A DNA stretch of 34,766 nt from an uncultured Lachnospiraceae bacterium (GCA_947178145.1 CAMWXE010000057.1:1-34766), one strand, 5' to 3'; counted from the stretch's first letter, positions 13,664-22,717 are shown. Translations and numbers: made by a program. Notes: generated from the letters alone by a model not told the origin.

Positions 13664-13784
13664 TTATTGGGAGTATCTGTCAGAACTGGAAGATGCTACT
13701 GGAAAGTATGGTGAAGTGATTGATTTGATGAAGTGGAGGTCTGATATTGTGAAATGCGAGGAGTATATTTCAGATGAAAGGTAA
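13653..13784 (+). pseudogene. Coding-like frame without start, overlapping the MreB-like end
   Basis: In the +1 frame relative to the MreB-like gene, a protein-like stretch (LPDDYWEYLSELEDATGKYG, then IDLMKWRSDIVKCEEYI) runs to TAA 13782. It has no usable start codon or ribosome binding site and is blocked upstream by a TGA. It may be a remnant of a lost gene or the original tail of the preceding one after a frameshift. Confidence 0.3.
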
Positions 13785-13883
13785 AAAGGGCGAAGGCTGC
13801 AGTAAGAATAGAAATTGAAACTAAAGGGCGCTTGATACAGGGTTGTTGATAGAAGGTTTTGGGGAATAGCATAGGAGGAAAAC

Positions 13884-16800
13884 ATGGCATTTACACATCT
13901 GCACGTACACACGGAGTACAGTCTGCTCGACGGCTCCAACAAGATTAAGGAATATGTAAAGCGCGTCAAGGAGCTTGGCATGGACAGCGCGGCAATCACA
14001 GACCACGGCGTCATGTATGGCGTGATTGATTTTTATAAGGAGGCGAAAGCAAACGGTATCAAGCCGATTCTCGGCTGCGAGGTCTACGTCGCGCCAAACT
14101 CGCGTTTTGACAAGGAAGTCGGCGGCGGTGAGGAGCGCTACCATCATCTCGTACTGCTGGCAGAAAATAATATCGGTTATGCCAATCTGATGAAGATTGT
14201 CAGCAAGGGTTTTACCGAGGGCTACTACTACAAGCCGCGCGTTGATATGGAGGTTCTGGAGCAGTACCACGAGGGGATTATCGCGCTCTCCGCGTGCCTT
14301 GCAGGCGAAGTGCCAAGACTGCTTGCAAAAGGACTTTATCAGGAGGCGAAAAAGACGGCGCAAAAGTACGAGAACTGTTTTGGAAAGGGCAATTATTTCT
14401 TTGAGCTGCAGGATCATGGAATCCCTGACCAGAGGACAGTCAACACGGCGCTTCTGCGCATGAGTAAGGAGCTCGACATCCCGTTAGTGGCGACGAACGA
14501 CATTCATTACACTTACGCGGAGGATGCCCAGTCGCACGATATCCTGCTCTGTATCCAGACGGCGAAAAAGGTTTCTGACGAGGACAGAATGCGCTACGAC
14601 GGCGGACAGTACTATGTCAAGAGCGAGATGGAGATGCGCGGGCTTTTTCCCTATGCACAGCAGGCGATTGACAATACGGCAATGATTGCCGACCGGTGCA
14701 ATGTGGAGATTGAATTCGGCGTGACGAAGCTGCCAAAATTTGATGTGCCGCAGGGCTATGATTCGTGGAGCTACCTCAACAAGCTCTGTGCAGACGGACT
14801 GGCGGAGCGATATCCCGATGATGACGGTGCGATCAGGGAGAAGCTGGACTATGAGCTCGGTGTCATTCAGAAGATGGGGTATGTGGACTATTTCCTGATT
14901 GTGTGGGATTTTATCAACTGGGCGCGGGAGCATGATATTCCAGTCGGCCCGGGGCGCGGTTCGGCTGCGGGAAGCATCGTTTCGTACTGTCTGCACATCA
15001 CGAATATCGATCCGATTCGCTACAGTCTGCTGTTTGAGCGTTTCCTGAACCCGGAGCGCGTGTCCATGCCGGATATCGATATTGATTTCTGCTATGAGCG
15101 GCGGCAGGAAGTCATTGACTATGTCAGTGGGAAATACGGACATGACAAGGTTGTGCAGATCGTGACCTTCGGTACGATGGCGGCAAAGGGTGTCATCCGC
15201 GATGTCGGGCGGGCGCTCGACCTTCCATATAACTATGTTGACGGGATTGCCAAGATGATACCAAATGAGGGGAATGCGCCGGCGAGCATCACGCGCGCCC
15301 TGGAGATGAACCCGGAGTTTCGCTCTCTTTACAAAGAGGATGAACAGGTGCACTATCTGATTGATATGTGTCTGAGACTGGAAGGTCTGCCGCGCCATAC
15401 TTCCATGCACGCGGCAGGTGTCGTGATCTGTCAGAAGCCGGCGGACGAGTTTGTGCCGCTGTCGCGCGGAAGTGACGGCGCGATCACGACACAGTTTACC
15501 ATGACCACAATTGAGGAACTCGGTCTGTTGAAGATGGACTTTTTGGGACTCCGAACATTGACTGTCATCAAGGATGCAGTGGACAATGTGGAAAAAACGA
15601 CGGGAGTTCACATTGATGTGGATAACATTGATTATGACGATAAGAAGGTGCTTACGTCCCTTGGAACCGGACGGACGGACGGTGTGTTCCAGCTGGAAAG
15701 TCAGGGCATGAAGAACTTCATGAAGGAGCTCAAACCGCAGAATCTGGAGGATGTCATTGCGGGAATTTCCCTCTACCGCCCAGGCCCGATGGATTTTATT
15801 CCGGCATATATCAGGGGGAAAAATAATCATGATGCAGTCACCTATGCCTGCCCGCAGCTCGAGCCGATCCTGGCGCCCACATACGGCTGTATCGTCTATC
15901 AGGAGCAGGTTATGCAGATTGTGCGTGATCTCGGCGGATATACGTTAGGGCGGAGCGACCTCGTGCGGCGTGCGATGAGCAAGAAAAAGGCGTACGTCAT
16001 GGAGCAGGAACGCAAAAACTTTGTACACGGCAATCCCGAGGAGGGGGTGCCGGGGTGTGCGTCATGCGGCATTTCAGAGGCTGTGGCAGATCAGATATAC
16101 GGAACGATGATGGACTTTGCAAAATATGCGTTTAATAAATCCCATGCGGCCTGTTATGCGGTTGTCGCTTACCAGACGGCGTATCTGAAATATTACTACC
16201 CGGTGGAATTTATGGCGGCACTGCTGACTTCTGTTATTGACAATGCCTCTAAGGTGTCAGAGTACATCATGGTCTGCAAGAGTATGGGTATCGAGATCCT
16301 GCCGCCGGATATCAATGAGGGCGAGTGTGGGTTCTCCGTGTCAAACGGTGCGATACGCTATGCGCTGAATGCAATCAAGAGTGTGGGCAGAACCGTCATT
16401 GATGGAATTGTCGCGGAGCGGAAGGCTCACGGAAACTATCAGGATATCAAGGACTTTATCGAAAGGACACAGAACGTGGATGTCAACAAGCGCGCGATCG
16501 AGAATTTTATCAAGGCGGGTGCTTTTGACAGCTTTGGCGCGACCAGAAAACAGCTGATGAGTGTCTATGCGATGATTCTCGACAGTGTCACACACAGCAA
16601 GCGCGGTGTGACGGCAGGGCAGATGTCGCTGTTTGACATCGTCTCGGAGGAGGATAAAAAAGAGCTGGAAATCAAGATGCCCGATGTCGGGGAGTATGAG
16701 AAGGAACTGCTGTTAAGCTTTGAAAAAGAAGTGCTGGGCTTCTATGTCAGCGGACACCCGATGCAGGAATACCAGACCGTGTGGGAGAAGCGGATCACCG

Positions 16801-17342
16801 CCAGAACCTCGGACTTTTATCTCGACGAGGAGACCGGGCTGACCCATGTGCAGGATAGCAGCAAGGCTACGATCGGCGGCATGATCATGGACAAGAAGAT
16901 CAAGTACACCAAGCAGGATAAGATCATGGCGTTTCTCACGGTGGAAGATCTCGTGGGCAGCATAGAGGTTATCGTGTTTCCGAATGCCTATGAGAAATAT
17001 TCGTCCAAGCTTTTGGAGGAAAGCAAGGTATTTATCGAGGGAAGGGTGCAGGTGGAGGACGAGCGCGACGGCAAGCTGATCTGCGAGAGCGTTATCTCCT
17101 TTGACGAGATTCCAAGGAAAGTGTGGCTCAAATTTCCGGACATGAATACCTATATTAATAAAGAAGCGGAACTCTTCGACGCGATTTATGACTCAGAGGG
17201 AATTGACAATGTCATTATATATATAGAAGAAACACGTCAGAAGAAGACACTGCCGCCCAACCGGAACATCAAGGCGGACAGCACTGTTCTGGATAAGCTG
17301 CGCGGTTTGTTTGGGGAGGAGAATGTCAGGGTGGTGAGCTAG
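13884..17342 (+). CDS. dnaE: DNA polymerase III alpha subunit
   Basis: The 1152-residue DnaE-type replicative polymerase, the catalytic subunit that extends DNA at the fork. In Firmicutes it works beside PolC, mainly on primer extension. The PHP domain opens the protein (HLHVHTEYSLLDG at 5-17; ITDHGVMYG). The palm carries GPGRGSAAGSIVSYCL near 355-370 and the catalytic aspartates in PDIDIDF near 395-401, with a third Asp in MDFLGLRT near 551. A helix-hairpin-helix region lies around 840-890 and the OB fold near 985-1060 (ATIGGMIMDKK). There is no proofreading exonuclease insert, as expected for DnaE and unlike PolC. The start follows AGGAGG. It stands alone, with pfkA under its own promoter downstream. 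Confidence 0.97.
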   Translation: MAFTHLHVHTEYSLLDGSNKIKEYVKRVKELGMDSAAITDHGVMYGVIDFYKEAKANGIKPILGCEVYVAPNSRFDKEVGGGEERYHHLVLLAENNIGYANLMKIVSKGFTEGYYYKPRVDMEVLEQYHEGIIALSACLAGEVPRLLAKGLYQEAKKTAQKYENCFGKGNYFFELQDHGIPDQRTVNTALLRMSKELDIPLVATNDIHYTYAEDAQSHDILLCIQTAKKVSDEDRMRYDGGQYYVKSEMEMRGLFPYAQQAIDNTAMIADRCNVEIEFGVTKLPKFDVPQGYDSWSYLNKLCADGLAERYPDDDGAIREKLDYELGVIQKMGYVDYFLIVWDFINWAREHDIPVGPGRGSAAGSIVSYCLHITNIDPIRYSLLFERFLNPERVSMPDIDIDFCYERRQEVIDYVSGKYGHDKVVQIVTFGTMAAKGVIRDVGRALDLPYNYVDGIAKMIPNEGNAPASITRALEMNPEFRSLYKEDEQVHYLIDMCLRLEGLPRHTSMHAAGVVICQKPADEFVPLSRGSDGAITTQFTMTTIEELGLLKMDFLGLRTLTVIKDAVDNVEKTTGVHIDVDNIDYDDKKVLTSLGTGRTDGVFQLESQGMKNFMKELKPQNLEDVIAGISLYRPGPMDFIPAYIRGKNNHDAVTYACPQLEPILAPTYGCIVYQEQVMQIVRDLGGYTLGRSDLVRRAMSKKKAYVMEQERKNFVHGNPEEGVPGCASCGISEAVADQIYGTMMDFAKYAFNKSHAACYAVVAYQTAYLKYYYPVEFMAALLTSVIDNASKVSEYIMVCKSMGIEILPPDINEGECGFSVSNGAIRYALNAIKSVGRTVIDGIVAERKAHGNYQDIKDFIERTQNVDVNKRAIENFIKAGAFDSFGATRKQLMSVYAMILDSVTHSKRGVTAGQMSLFDIVSEEDKKELEIKMPDVGEYEKELLLSFEKEVLGFYVSGHPMQEYQTVWEKRITARTSDFYLDEETGLTHVQDSSKATIGGMIMDKKIKYTKQDKIMAFLTVEDLVGSIEVIVFPNAYEKYSSKLLEESKVFIEGRVQVEDERDGKLICESVISFDEIPRKVWLKFPDMNTYINKEAELFDAIYDSEGIDNVIIYIEETRQKKTLPPNRNIKADSTVLDKLRGLFGEENVRVVS

Positions 17343-17457
17343 AGCGTGTTTGACAGGATGGTTTACGCCTTCAATAAACAAAATAAAACCAGAATCAGAT
17401 GGGGCGTGAACAGTAACCACATGAGCGAATCATATGATATTTTTTTATCAAAGAGTA

Positions 17458-17486
17458 TTGTATTCTTACAAAAAAAAGGGTACAAT
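17458..17486 (+). promoter_or_regulatory. Predicted promoter of pfkA
   Basis: TTGTAT (17458-17463), a 17-base spacer and TACAAT (17481-17486). It lies about 90 bases before the pfkA start in the 232-bp gap after dnaE. No clear terminator for dnaE was seen in that gap. Confidence 0.55.
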
Positions 17487-17574
17487 CATTGTAGCGAAAA
17501 ATAACATTGATATAAATTAAGAAGGCCGGCGTTTTGCAGGCGCAGGTTTTGTATTGCATAGGAGGTATAATGAG

Positions 17575-18549
17575 ATGTCCAGTGAAATCAAGACAATAGG
17601 CGTATTGACAAGCGGAGGAGATGCGCCAGGAATGAATGCTGCAATACGTGCAGTGGTGAGGAAGGCTCTGACGAACAATGTGAAGGTAAAAGGTATCAAG
17701 CGAGGCTACATGGGATTGATCAATGAAGAGATCATTGACATGGAAGCATTCAGCGTAGCGGATATCATTCAGAAAGGCGGTACGATTCTCGGCACAGCAA
17801 GATGCCTTGAATTCAAAGAAGACAATATACAGGAGATGGCTGCGCAGATCTGCCGTAAGCATGGCATTGACGGCCTTGTGGTAATCGGCGGGGATGGTTC
17901 TTACAGAGGCGCACAGGGACTTGCAAGACATGGCATCAATACTGTCGGGGTACCGGGCACGATCGATCTTGATATTGCATGTACGGAATATACGATTGGT
18001 TTTGATACAGCGATTAATACAGCGATGGAGGCAATCGACAAAGTAAGAGATACCTCATCTTCCCATGAGCGGTGTTCGATTATAGAGGTAATGGGAAGAC
18101 ATGCCGGATATATTGCACTCTGGACGGGTGTCGCAAACGGTGCGGAGGATATCCTTTTGCCTGAGAAGTACAACTTTGATGAGCAGGAGCTGATTAACAA
18201 TATTGTTCGAAGCAGAAAAAAGGGAAAGACACATCACATTATTGTAAATGCAGAAGGAATTGGGCACTCTACATCCATGGCAAGGCGAATCGAGGCCGCT
18301 ACAGGCATCGAGACGAGAGCTACAATTCTCGGATATCTGCAGCGCGGTGGCAATCCGACCTGTAAGGATAGATTCTATGCATCCATCATGGGTGCTTATG
18401 CAGCAGATATTCTCTGCGATGGCAAGTCAAACAGAGTCGTTGCCTACAAACATGGTGCATTTGTGGACTATGATATTGAAGAGGCGCTCAATATGAAGAA
18501 GACAATTGACGAATACCAGTTCGATATCTGCCGGAAATTATCCAGATAA
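17575..18549 (+). CDS. pfkA: ATP-dependent 6-phosphofructokinase
   Basis: A 324-residue PfkA that phosphorylates fructose 6-phosphate, the committed step of glycolysis. Visible motifs are SGGDAPGMNAAIRA (ATP site), IGGDGSYRGA, PGTIDLD with both catalytic aspartates, TSSSHERCSIIEVMGRHAGY, and LGYLQRGGNPT. The glycine in GGDGS and the glycine of VPGTID point to ATP rather than pyrophosphate as donor. The usual TIDND has Leu in place of Asn, which does not remove a catalytic acid. The ATG at 17575 follows AGGAGG with nine bases between. A terminator follows directly, so the gene is monocistronic. Confidence 0.96.
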   Translation: MSSEIKTIGVLTSGGDAPGMNAAIRAVVRKALTNNVKVKGIKRGYMGLINEEIIDMEAFSVADIIQKGGTILGTARCLEFKEDNIQEMAAQICRKHGIDGLVVIGGDGSYRGAQGLARHGINTVGVPGTIDLDIACTEYTIGFDTAINTAMEAIDKVRDTSSSHERCSIIEVMGRHAGYIALWTGVANGAEDILLPEKYNFDEQELINNIVRSRKKGKTHHIIVNAEGIGHSTSMARRIEAATGIETRATILGYLQRGGNPTCKDRFYASIMGAYAADILCDGKSNRVVAYKHGAFVDYDIEEALNMKKTIDEYQFDICRKLSR

Positions 18550-18573
18550 ATGCATTGAGAGAAAATAGAAGTG

Positions 18574-18609
18574 AAAAGTCAGGGCGGTAGTGAGGTCCTG
18601 ACTTTTTTT
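18574..18609 (+). terminator. Terminator after pfkA
   Basis: AAAAGTCAGG (18574-18583) pairs with CCTGACTTTT (18597-18606) and runs into a T-tract. Confidence 0.85.
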
Positions 18610-18618
18610 CTTTACGGA

Positions 18619-18646
18619 TTGTTTTCTGTTTTAAAAGTGATATAAT
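18619..18646 (+). promoter_or_regulatory. Predicted promoter of the ktr operon
   Basis: TTGTTT (18619-18624), a 16-base spacer and TATAAT (18641-18646). The leader of about 80 bases holds a short hairpin, AAATGC (18665-18670) with GCATTT (18679-18684), followed by TT. That is possibly a weak attenuator. Confidence 0.5.
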
Positions 18647-18732
18647 TAATGTTGGTTTGTCAGCAAATGCAGTCTAGAGCATTTTTCGTACATCCCAACA
18701 TAAAAGAAAGATAAAAGAGGAATTAGAATGTC

Positions 18733-20091
18733 ATGATGTTAGAATTTAATAATAAGAAGCCCAAGGCGAGAAAGTCCACCACGAGGCTGATTGCGTTTGG
18801 CTTTGCGCTGATTATCCTGTCGGGGACGCTGCTGCTCACGCTGCCGATTTCCAATAAATCAGGCCGTGGGAACCTGTTAAATTCACTGTTCACGGCGACA
18901 TCGGCAACTTGTGTGACAGGGCTTGTCGTCGCAGACACATATCAGAATTGGACAGTCTTTGGACAGCTTGTCATACTGTGTATGATACAGGTTGGTGGTC
19001 TGGGCTTTATGACAATTGGCGCGTATATATCTGTGCTGCTCAAGAAGCGGATTGGATTACAGGAGCGGGAACAGCTTCAGGAGAGTGTCAATACGCTTGA
19101 AATAGCAGGTGTCGTCCGTCTGGTGAAGAAAATTGTGCAGGGCGCGCTCTGCATTGAAGGATTGGGTGCTGTGCTGCTTGCGTGCAGGTTTGTACCGCGG
19201 TTTGGACCTGTGAGAGGGATTTATTTTTCTATATTTCATGCAGTTTCTGCATTTTGTAATGGCGGCTTTGACTTGATGGGAGTGAACGAGGCGTATTCCT
19301 CGCTTGTCGCATTTGAGGGGGATATCGTAGTCAATCTCGTTGTTGTCACATTGATTTTGGTTGGCGGCATCGGTTTTATTGTGTGGGATGACGTGGCGCG
19401 GCACAAGTGGCATTTCAGAAAATACCTGCTGCACAGCAAAATAGTGATTACAACCACCCTGATTTTGACTGCAGTAGGGACAGTGCTATTTCTAATCACT
19501 GAGAATCAAGCTGCTTTTGCTGGTATGAGTCCGCTTGAGAAATTTTTGGGAGCATTGTTCTCGTCTGTGACACCCAGGACAGCAGGATTTAACTCAGTCG
19601 ACACAGCAGCATTGTCTAATTCCGGCAAATTAATAACAATGGTTATGATGTTTATTGGAGGCAGTCCTGGCTCTACAGCCGGCGGGGTTAAAACGACATC
19701 GATGGTGGTGCTTTTGTTCTATGCGGTGGCGATGATACGCAACAGAGAGGATATCAATCTCTTTGGAAGACGGCTGGCAGACGAAGTGGTGAAAAAGGCA
19801 AATGCGGTGGTGATTATCAATTCAACGCTGACAATTACAGCGACAGCTGCGATTATGACATTACAGCCGTTATTGAATTTTGAAGATGTGTTGTTCGAGG
19901 TGCTTTCGGCAATCGGAACAGCAGGAATGACAGTGGGGATCACAAGGGATCTAAATACAATATCGCGCGTTATTATTATTGTGCTGATGTACTGTGGCAG
20001 GCTGGGCAGCCTTTCCTTTGCGCTGATTTTTGCACAGAAGAAGAATGCTGCATCTGTACGGCAGCCACAGGAAAAGATTATTGTAGGGTAA
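18733..20091 (+). CDS. ktrB: Potassium transporter membrane subunit
   Basis: A 452-residue Trk/Ktr-family channel-like subunit with the four M1-P-M2 repeats of the superfamily. Selectivity-filter glycines are visible in ATSATCVTGLVV, AFCNGGFDLMG, TPRTAGFNSVD and IGTAGMTVGIT. A GGSPGSTAGGVKT loop sits after the third repeat as in KtrB and TrkH. It should take up potassium, with sodium or membrane potential as driver, and be gated by the cytoplasmic RCK ring encoded by the next gene. The first ATG of an ATGATG pair is taken as start; AGAGGA lies rather far (12 bases) upstream. Confidence 0.94.
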   Translation: MMLEFNNKKPKARKSTTRLIAFGFALIILSGTLLLTLPISNKSGRGNLLNSLFTATSATCVTGLVVADTYQNWTVFGQLVILCMIQVGGLGFMTIGAYISVLLKKRIGLQEREQLQESVNTLEIAGVVRLVKKIVQGALCIEGLGAVLLACRFVPRFGPVRGIYFSIFHAVSAFCNGGFDLMGVNEAYSSLVAFEGDIVVNLVVVTLILVGGIGFIVWDDVARHKWHFRKYLLHSKIVITTTLILTAVGTVLFLITENQAAFAGMSPLEKFLGALFSSVTPRTAGFNSVDTAALSNSGKLITMVMMFIGGSPGSTAGGVKTTSMVVLLFYAVAMIRNREDINLFGRRLADEVVKKANAVVIINSTLTITATAAIMTLQPLLNFEDVLFEVLSAIGTAGMTVGITRDLNTISRVIIIVLMYCGRLGSLSFALIFAQKKNAASVRQPQEKIIVG

Positions 20092-20098
20092 TGCGGAA

Positions 20099-20182
20099 AG
20101 AAGTTCTAATGCTCACAGCAGAGGCTGTTTTACAAAGAACTTCTATATCTCGCACAGGAAAAACGCAAGGACAGCGTTTTTC
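20099..20182 (+). promoter_or_regulatory. Paired hairpins between ktrB and ktrA
   Basis: AGAAGTTCT (20099-20107) pairs with AGAACTTCT (20136-20144), enclosing a small CAGC/GCTG stem. GAAAAACGC (20158-20166) then pairs with GCGTTTTTC (20174-20182), ending right at the ktrA ribosome binding site. The second looks like an intrinsic-terminator stem without a following T-run. The pair may tune ktrA expression or message stability. Confidence 0.5.
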
Positions 20183-20197
20183 GGAAGGAGGCAGAGA

Positions 20198-20893
20198 ATG
20201 AAATCAATATTGGTAATAGGAATGGGACGTTTTGGACATCATCTGGCGGCAAATTTTTTGTCGCATGATCATGATGTGATGATTGTGGATGAGGATGAGG
20301 AAAAGCTGGAAGATATGGTTCCGTATGCGACGAGCACCAGGATTGGCGACTGCACAAACGAGGAAGTGCTGAAAAGCATCGGAGTCAGAAATTTTGACGT
20401 CGTGTTTGTGTGTATCGGCACAAATTTCCAGAGCAGTCTGGAGATTACAAGTCTTGTGAAAGAACTTGGGGCAAAGCGGGTTGTCAGCAAGGCAACCAGA
20501 GATATTCAGGCCAAATTTTTATTGAGAAACGGGGCAGACGAGGTCATTTATCCAGATAAGGACATCGCGGAGAAGTGGGCAGAACGGTACAGTCAGGATA
20601 ACCTTTTTGACTATATTGATTTGCCGGGCGCCTTTGGAATCTATGAGATGCCGCCGCTTCGGGAGTGGGTTGGCAAGAGTATTCGGGAGTCTGATATTGC
20701 CGCAAAGCACAAGATTTCCATACTTGGCATTAAGAAAAAACATGAGGAAGAGATGAGTGTAATGCCTTCGGCAGACTACATTATCAGGGATTCGGATCAT
20801 CTGATGGTGATGGCGGGGAATGAAGTTGCGGAGCGGCTGTTGAAGCAAAACAAGGACAACTTTGCCAAAGGAACATCAGAAAGGAAGCGTTAG
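20198..20893 (+). CDS. ktrA: Potassium uptake regulatory RCK subunit
   Basis: A 231-residue cytoplasmic subunit that forms the gating ring of the Ktr channel. The Rossmann RCK-N domain (1-125) has the nucleotide motif VIGMGRFGHHLA and the acidic end of the second strand, VDEDEEKLE, that binds ATP/ADP or NAD(H). The RCK-C domain lies around 140-220 (MPPLREWVGKSIRESDI; DHLMVMAG). In Firmicutes, RCK-C domains of KtrA/KtrC bind cyclic di-AMP; this specific protein is only presumed to do so. AAGGAGG precedes the ATG. Confidence 0.94.
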   Translation: MKSILVIGMGRFGHHLAANFLSHDHDVMIVDEDEEKLEDMVPYATSTRIGDCTNEEVLKSIGVRNFDVVFVCIGTNFQSSLEITSLVKELGAKRVVSKATRDIQAKFLLRNGADEVIYPDKDIAEKWAERYSQDNLFDYIDLPGAFGIYEMPPLREWVGKSIRESDIAAKHKISILGIKKKHEEEMSVMPSADYIIRDSDHLMVMAGNEVAERLLKQNKDNFAKGTSERKR

Positions 20894-20900
20894 ACAAGAT

Positions 20901-21731
20901 ATGATATCGAGTACATCAAACAGCAAGGTAAAGCGGCTTGCAGCGCTGGTGCAGAAGGCGAAAATGCGCAGGGAAGAACAGGTCTTTGTCGTGGAGGGGG
21001 TCAGGATGTTTCGAGAGGCGCCCGCCCAATGGGTAAGAGAGGTGTATGTGTCAGAAAGCTTTTTGCAGAAGTGCGAGAGCGAGAAGGATGTTGATTTAAT
21101 AAATCATTTCAGTCAATATCATTATGAAATACTCTCGGAGGAGGTGTTTCAGAAAGTTTCTGATACGCAGACGCCGCAGGGGATACTCTGTGTGCTGTCC
21201 ATGCCGCATTATGAGCTGGAAGACAGGATTGACAGATGGATGGAAGTGGCGGGCAAAACGCTGCTTCTCATTCTTCTTGAGGACCTGCAGGATCCAGGAA
21301 ATTTGGGGACAATTCTGCGGGCTGGCGAAGGAGCTGGTATCGATGGAGTGATTATGACGCGGCGGACGGTAGACATTTTTAATCCCAAGGTGATACGTGC
21401 GACGATGGGGTCGATCTATAGGGTTCCGTTTTTTATTGTGGATTGTATGGGTGAAACCATCGAGTTCCTGCGTAAAAGAGGTGTGAGTGTCTACGCAGCG
21501 CATCTCGATGACAGTGTGGATTATGATGAGGCAGACTATACGAAACCAACTGCTTTCCTGATTGGGAATGAGGGAAGCGGCCTTCGGCGTGAGACAGCAG
21601 ATCTGGCAAAACAGTACATAAAGATTCCGATGGCAGGGCAGGTTGAGTCGCTCAATGCGGCTGCGGCGACGGCGATATTGATGTACGAGGCAGCAAGACA
21701 GCGACGGAGAAGAAGAAATATAAAATATTAA
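20901..21731 (+). CDS. SpoU/TrmH-family rRNA 2'-O-methyltransferase
   Basis: A 276-residue SPOUT methyltransferase, probably methylating a ribose in 23S rRNA. The N-terminal substrate-binding domain (about 1-100) precedes three SpoU motifs: LLEDLQDPGNLGTILR with the catalytic Arg, FLIGNEGSGLR, and IPMAGQVESLNAAAATAILMYE, which forms the trefoil-knot AdoMet site. It starts seven bases after ktrA stops. The ribosome binding site is weak, which suggests coupling. It resembles RlmB/TsnR types; the target nucleotide cannot be told. Confidence 0.9.
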   Translation: MISSTSNSKVKRLAALVQKAKMRREEQVFVVEGVRMFREAPAQWVREVYVSESFLQKCESEKDVDLINHFSQYHYEILSEEVFQKVSDTQTPQGILCVLSMPHYELEDRIDRWMEVAGKTLLLILLEDLQDPGNLGTILRAGEGAGIDGVIMTRRTVDIFNPKVIRATMGSIYRVPFFIVDCMGETIEFLRKRGVSVYAAHLDDSVDYDEADYTKPTAFLIGNEGSGLRRETADLAKQYIKIPMAGQVESLNAAAATAILMYEAARQRRRRRNIKY

Positions 21732-21802
21732 AAAGTATCAAGAGAAAAAGTAAAAAATTTGTAATAAAATTGAAAAAAATAGAAGGGAAAAAACGCAGGA
21801 TT

Positions 21803-22597
21803 ATGAAGATAGGTTTTATCGGACTTGGAAATATGGCAACGGCCATGATCGGAGGTCTGCTGGGAACGGGCCTTTTTACAACGGCGGAAATTACAGGCTC
21901 CGCAAAGACCCAGGCGACGGCAGATCGCGTGGCGCAAAAATATGGTATTGTCACAGGGACAGATAATGTGGAGACAGCCAGACAGGCGGATGTGCTGGTG
22001 CTTGCTGTCAAGCCGGTATTTTTGGCGGAAGTAATTTCAGAGATTAAAAATGTTGTAGATGCAGACAAACTTGTAGTATCGATTGCAGCAGGAAAAACTC
22101 TCAGCTGGATTGAACAGGAATTTGGCAGGAAACTCAGATTAATACGCTGCATGCCAAACACGCCAGCCATGGTGGGCGAGGGCTGTACTTGTATCTGCGT
22201 AAAGGATGATGTTTCCAAAGAGGACGAGGAGCTGGTATGCAGGATCATGAACAGCTTCGGCAAGGCGAGCATACTGCCCGAGCATCTGATGGACGCTTTT
22301 ATCGGCGTGGCGGGGAGTGCGCCGGCCTATGTATTTATGCTGATTGAGGCAATGGCGGATGCAGCAGTCATGGCAGGAATGCCACGAAAGCAGGCATATG
22401 AGTTTGCAGCGCAATCTGTATCTGGCAGTGCCAGGATGGTACTCGAGACAGGAATGCATCCAGGAGAGCTCAAGGATATGGTATGCTCGCCGGCAGGCAC
22501 GACGGTTGCGGCGGTGAAAGTGCTGGAGGAAAAAGGTCTGCGTGCGGCAGTGATAGACGCGATTGAGGCATGTGTAAATAGGTCGAGGAGTATGTAA
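21803..22597 (+). CDS. proC: Pyrroline-5-carboxylate reductase
   Basis: A 264-residue enzyme that reduces pyrroline-5-carboxylate to proline with NAD(P)H, the last step of proline synthesis. The Rossmann motif GFIGLGNMATAMIGG opens it; RCMPNTPAMVGEG and the dimer/active-site segment GVAGSAPAYVFMLIEAMADA, HPGELKDMVCSPAGTTV and the final VIDAIEAC are diagnostic. The ATG at 21803 gives the family-typical beginning; upstream in-frame TTG 21770 would add an unlikely basic extension. It follows the methyltransferase by 71 bases and ends with a terminator. Confidence 0.96.
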   Translation: MKIGFIGLGNMATAMIGGLLGTGLFTTAEITGSAKTQATADRVAQKYGIVTGTDNVETARQADVLVLAVKPVFLAEVISEIKNVVDADKLVVSIAAGKTLSWIEQEFGRKLRLIRCMPNTPAMVGEGCTCICVKDDVSKEDEELVCRIMNSFGKASILPEHLMDAFIGVAGSAPAYVFMLIEAMADAAVMAGMPRKQAYEFAAQSVSGSARMVLETGMHPGELKDMVCSPAGTTVAAVKVLEEKGLRAAVIDAIEACVNRSRSM

Positions 22598-22633
22598 AAA
22601 ACATTAGTTATTTTAGAAAATTTTTAAAAACAG

Positions 22634-22669
22634 GGGTTCGAGACTTGACAAGTCGCGAACTCTTTGTTA
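22634..22669 (+). terminator. Terminator after proC
   Basis: GGGTTCGAGACTT (22634-22646) pairs with AAGTCGCGAACTC (22650-22662) with one mismatch, one G-T wobble and loop GAC, then TTTGTTATT. Confidence 0.75.
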
Positions 22670-22694
22670 TTATATAAAATCGTAATAGGTGTTA

Positions 22695-22717
22695 ACAAAT
22701 ATGTAATATTTGTCGAA
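22695..22717. promoter_or_regulatory. Palindrome and 0A-like box before the cell-wall hydrolase
   Basis: ACAAATAT (22695-22702) and ATATTTGT (22706-22713) form an 8-bp dyad with a 3-base centre, suited to a dimeric regulator. TGTCGAA at 22711-22717 overlaps its end and matches the core of the Spo0A box (TGNCGAA). No clear vegetative promoter was found in this 180-bp gap. Confidence 0.35.

Noticed and set aside
14484..15830. 448-codon open frame antisense to dnaE
   Set aside because: It is a by-product of dnaE codon composition: dnaE is intact and highly recognisable in the sense frame, and the antisense product matches no family.
17944..17970. TIDLD in place of TIDND in phosphofructokinase
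   Set aside because: Both catalytic aspartates remain and the rest of the active site is standard; the Leu is probably a lineage trait, not a defect.
18647..18732. Cyclic di-AMP (ydaO) riboswitch before ktrB
   Set aside because: The leader is only about 80 bases and lacks the conserved ydaO core; only a weak 6-bp hairpin is present.
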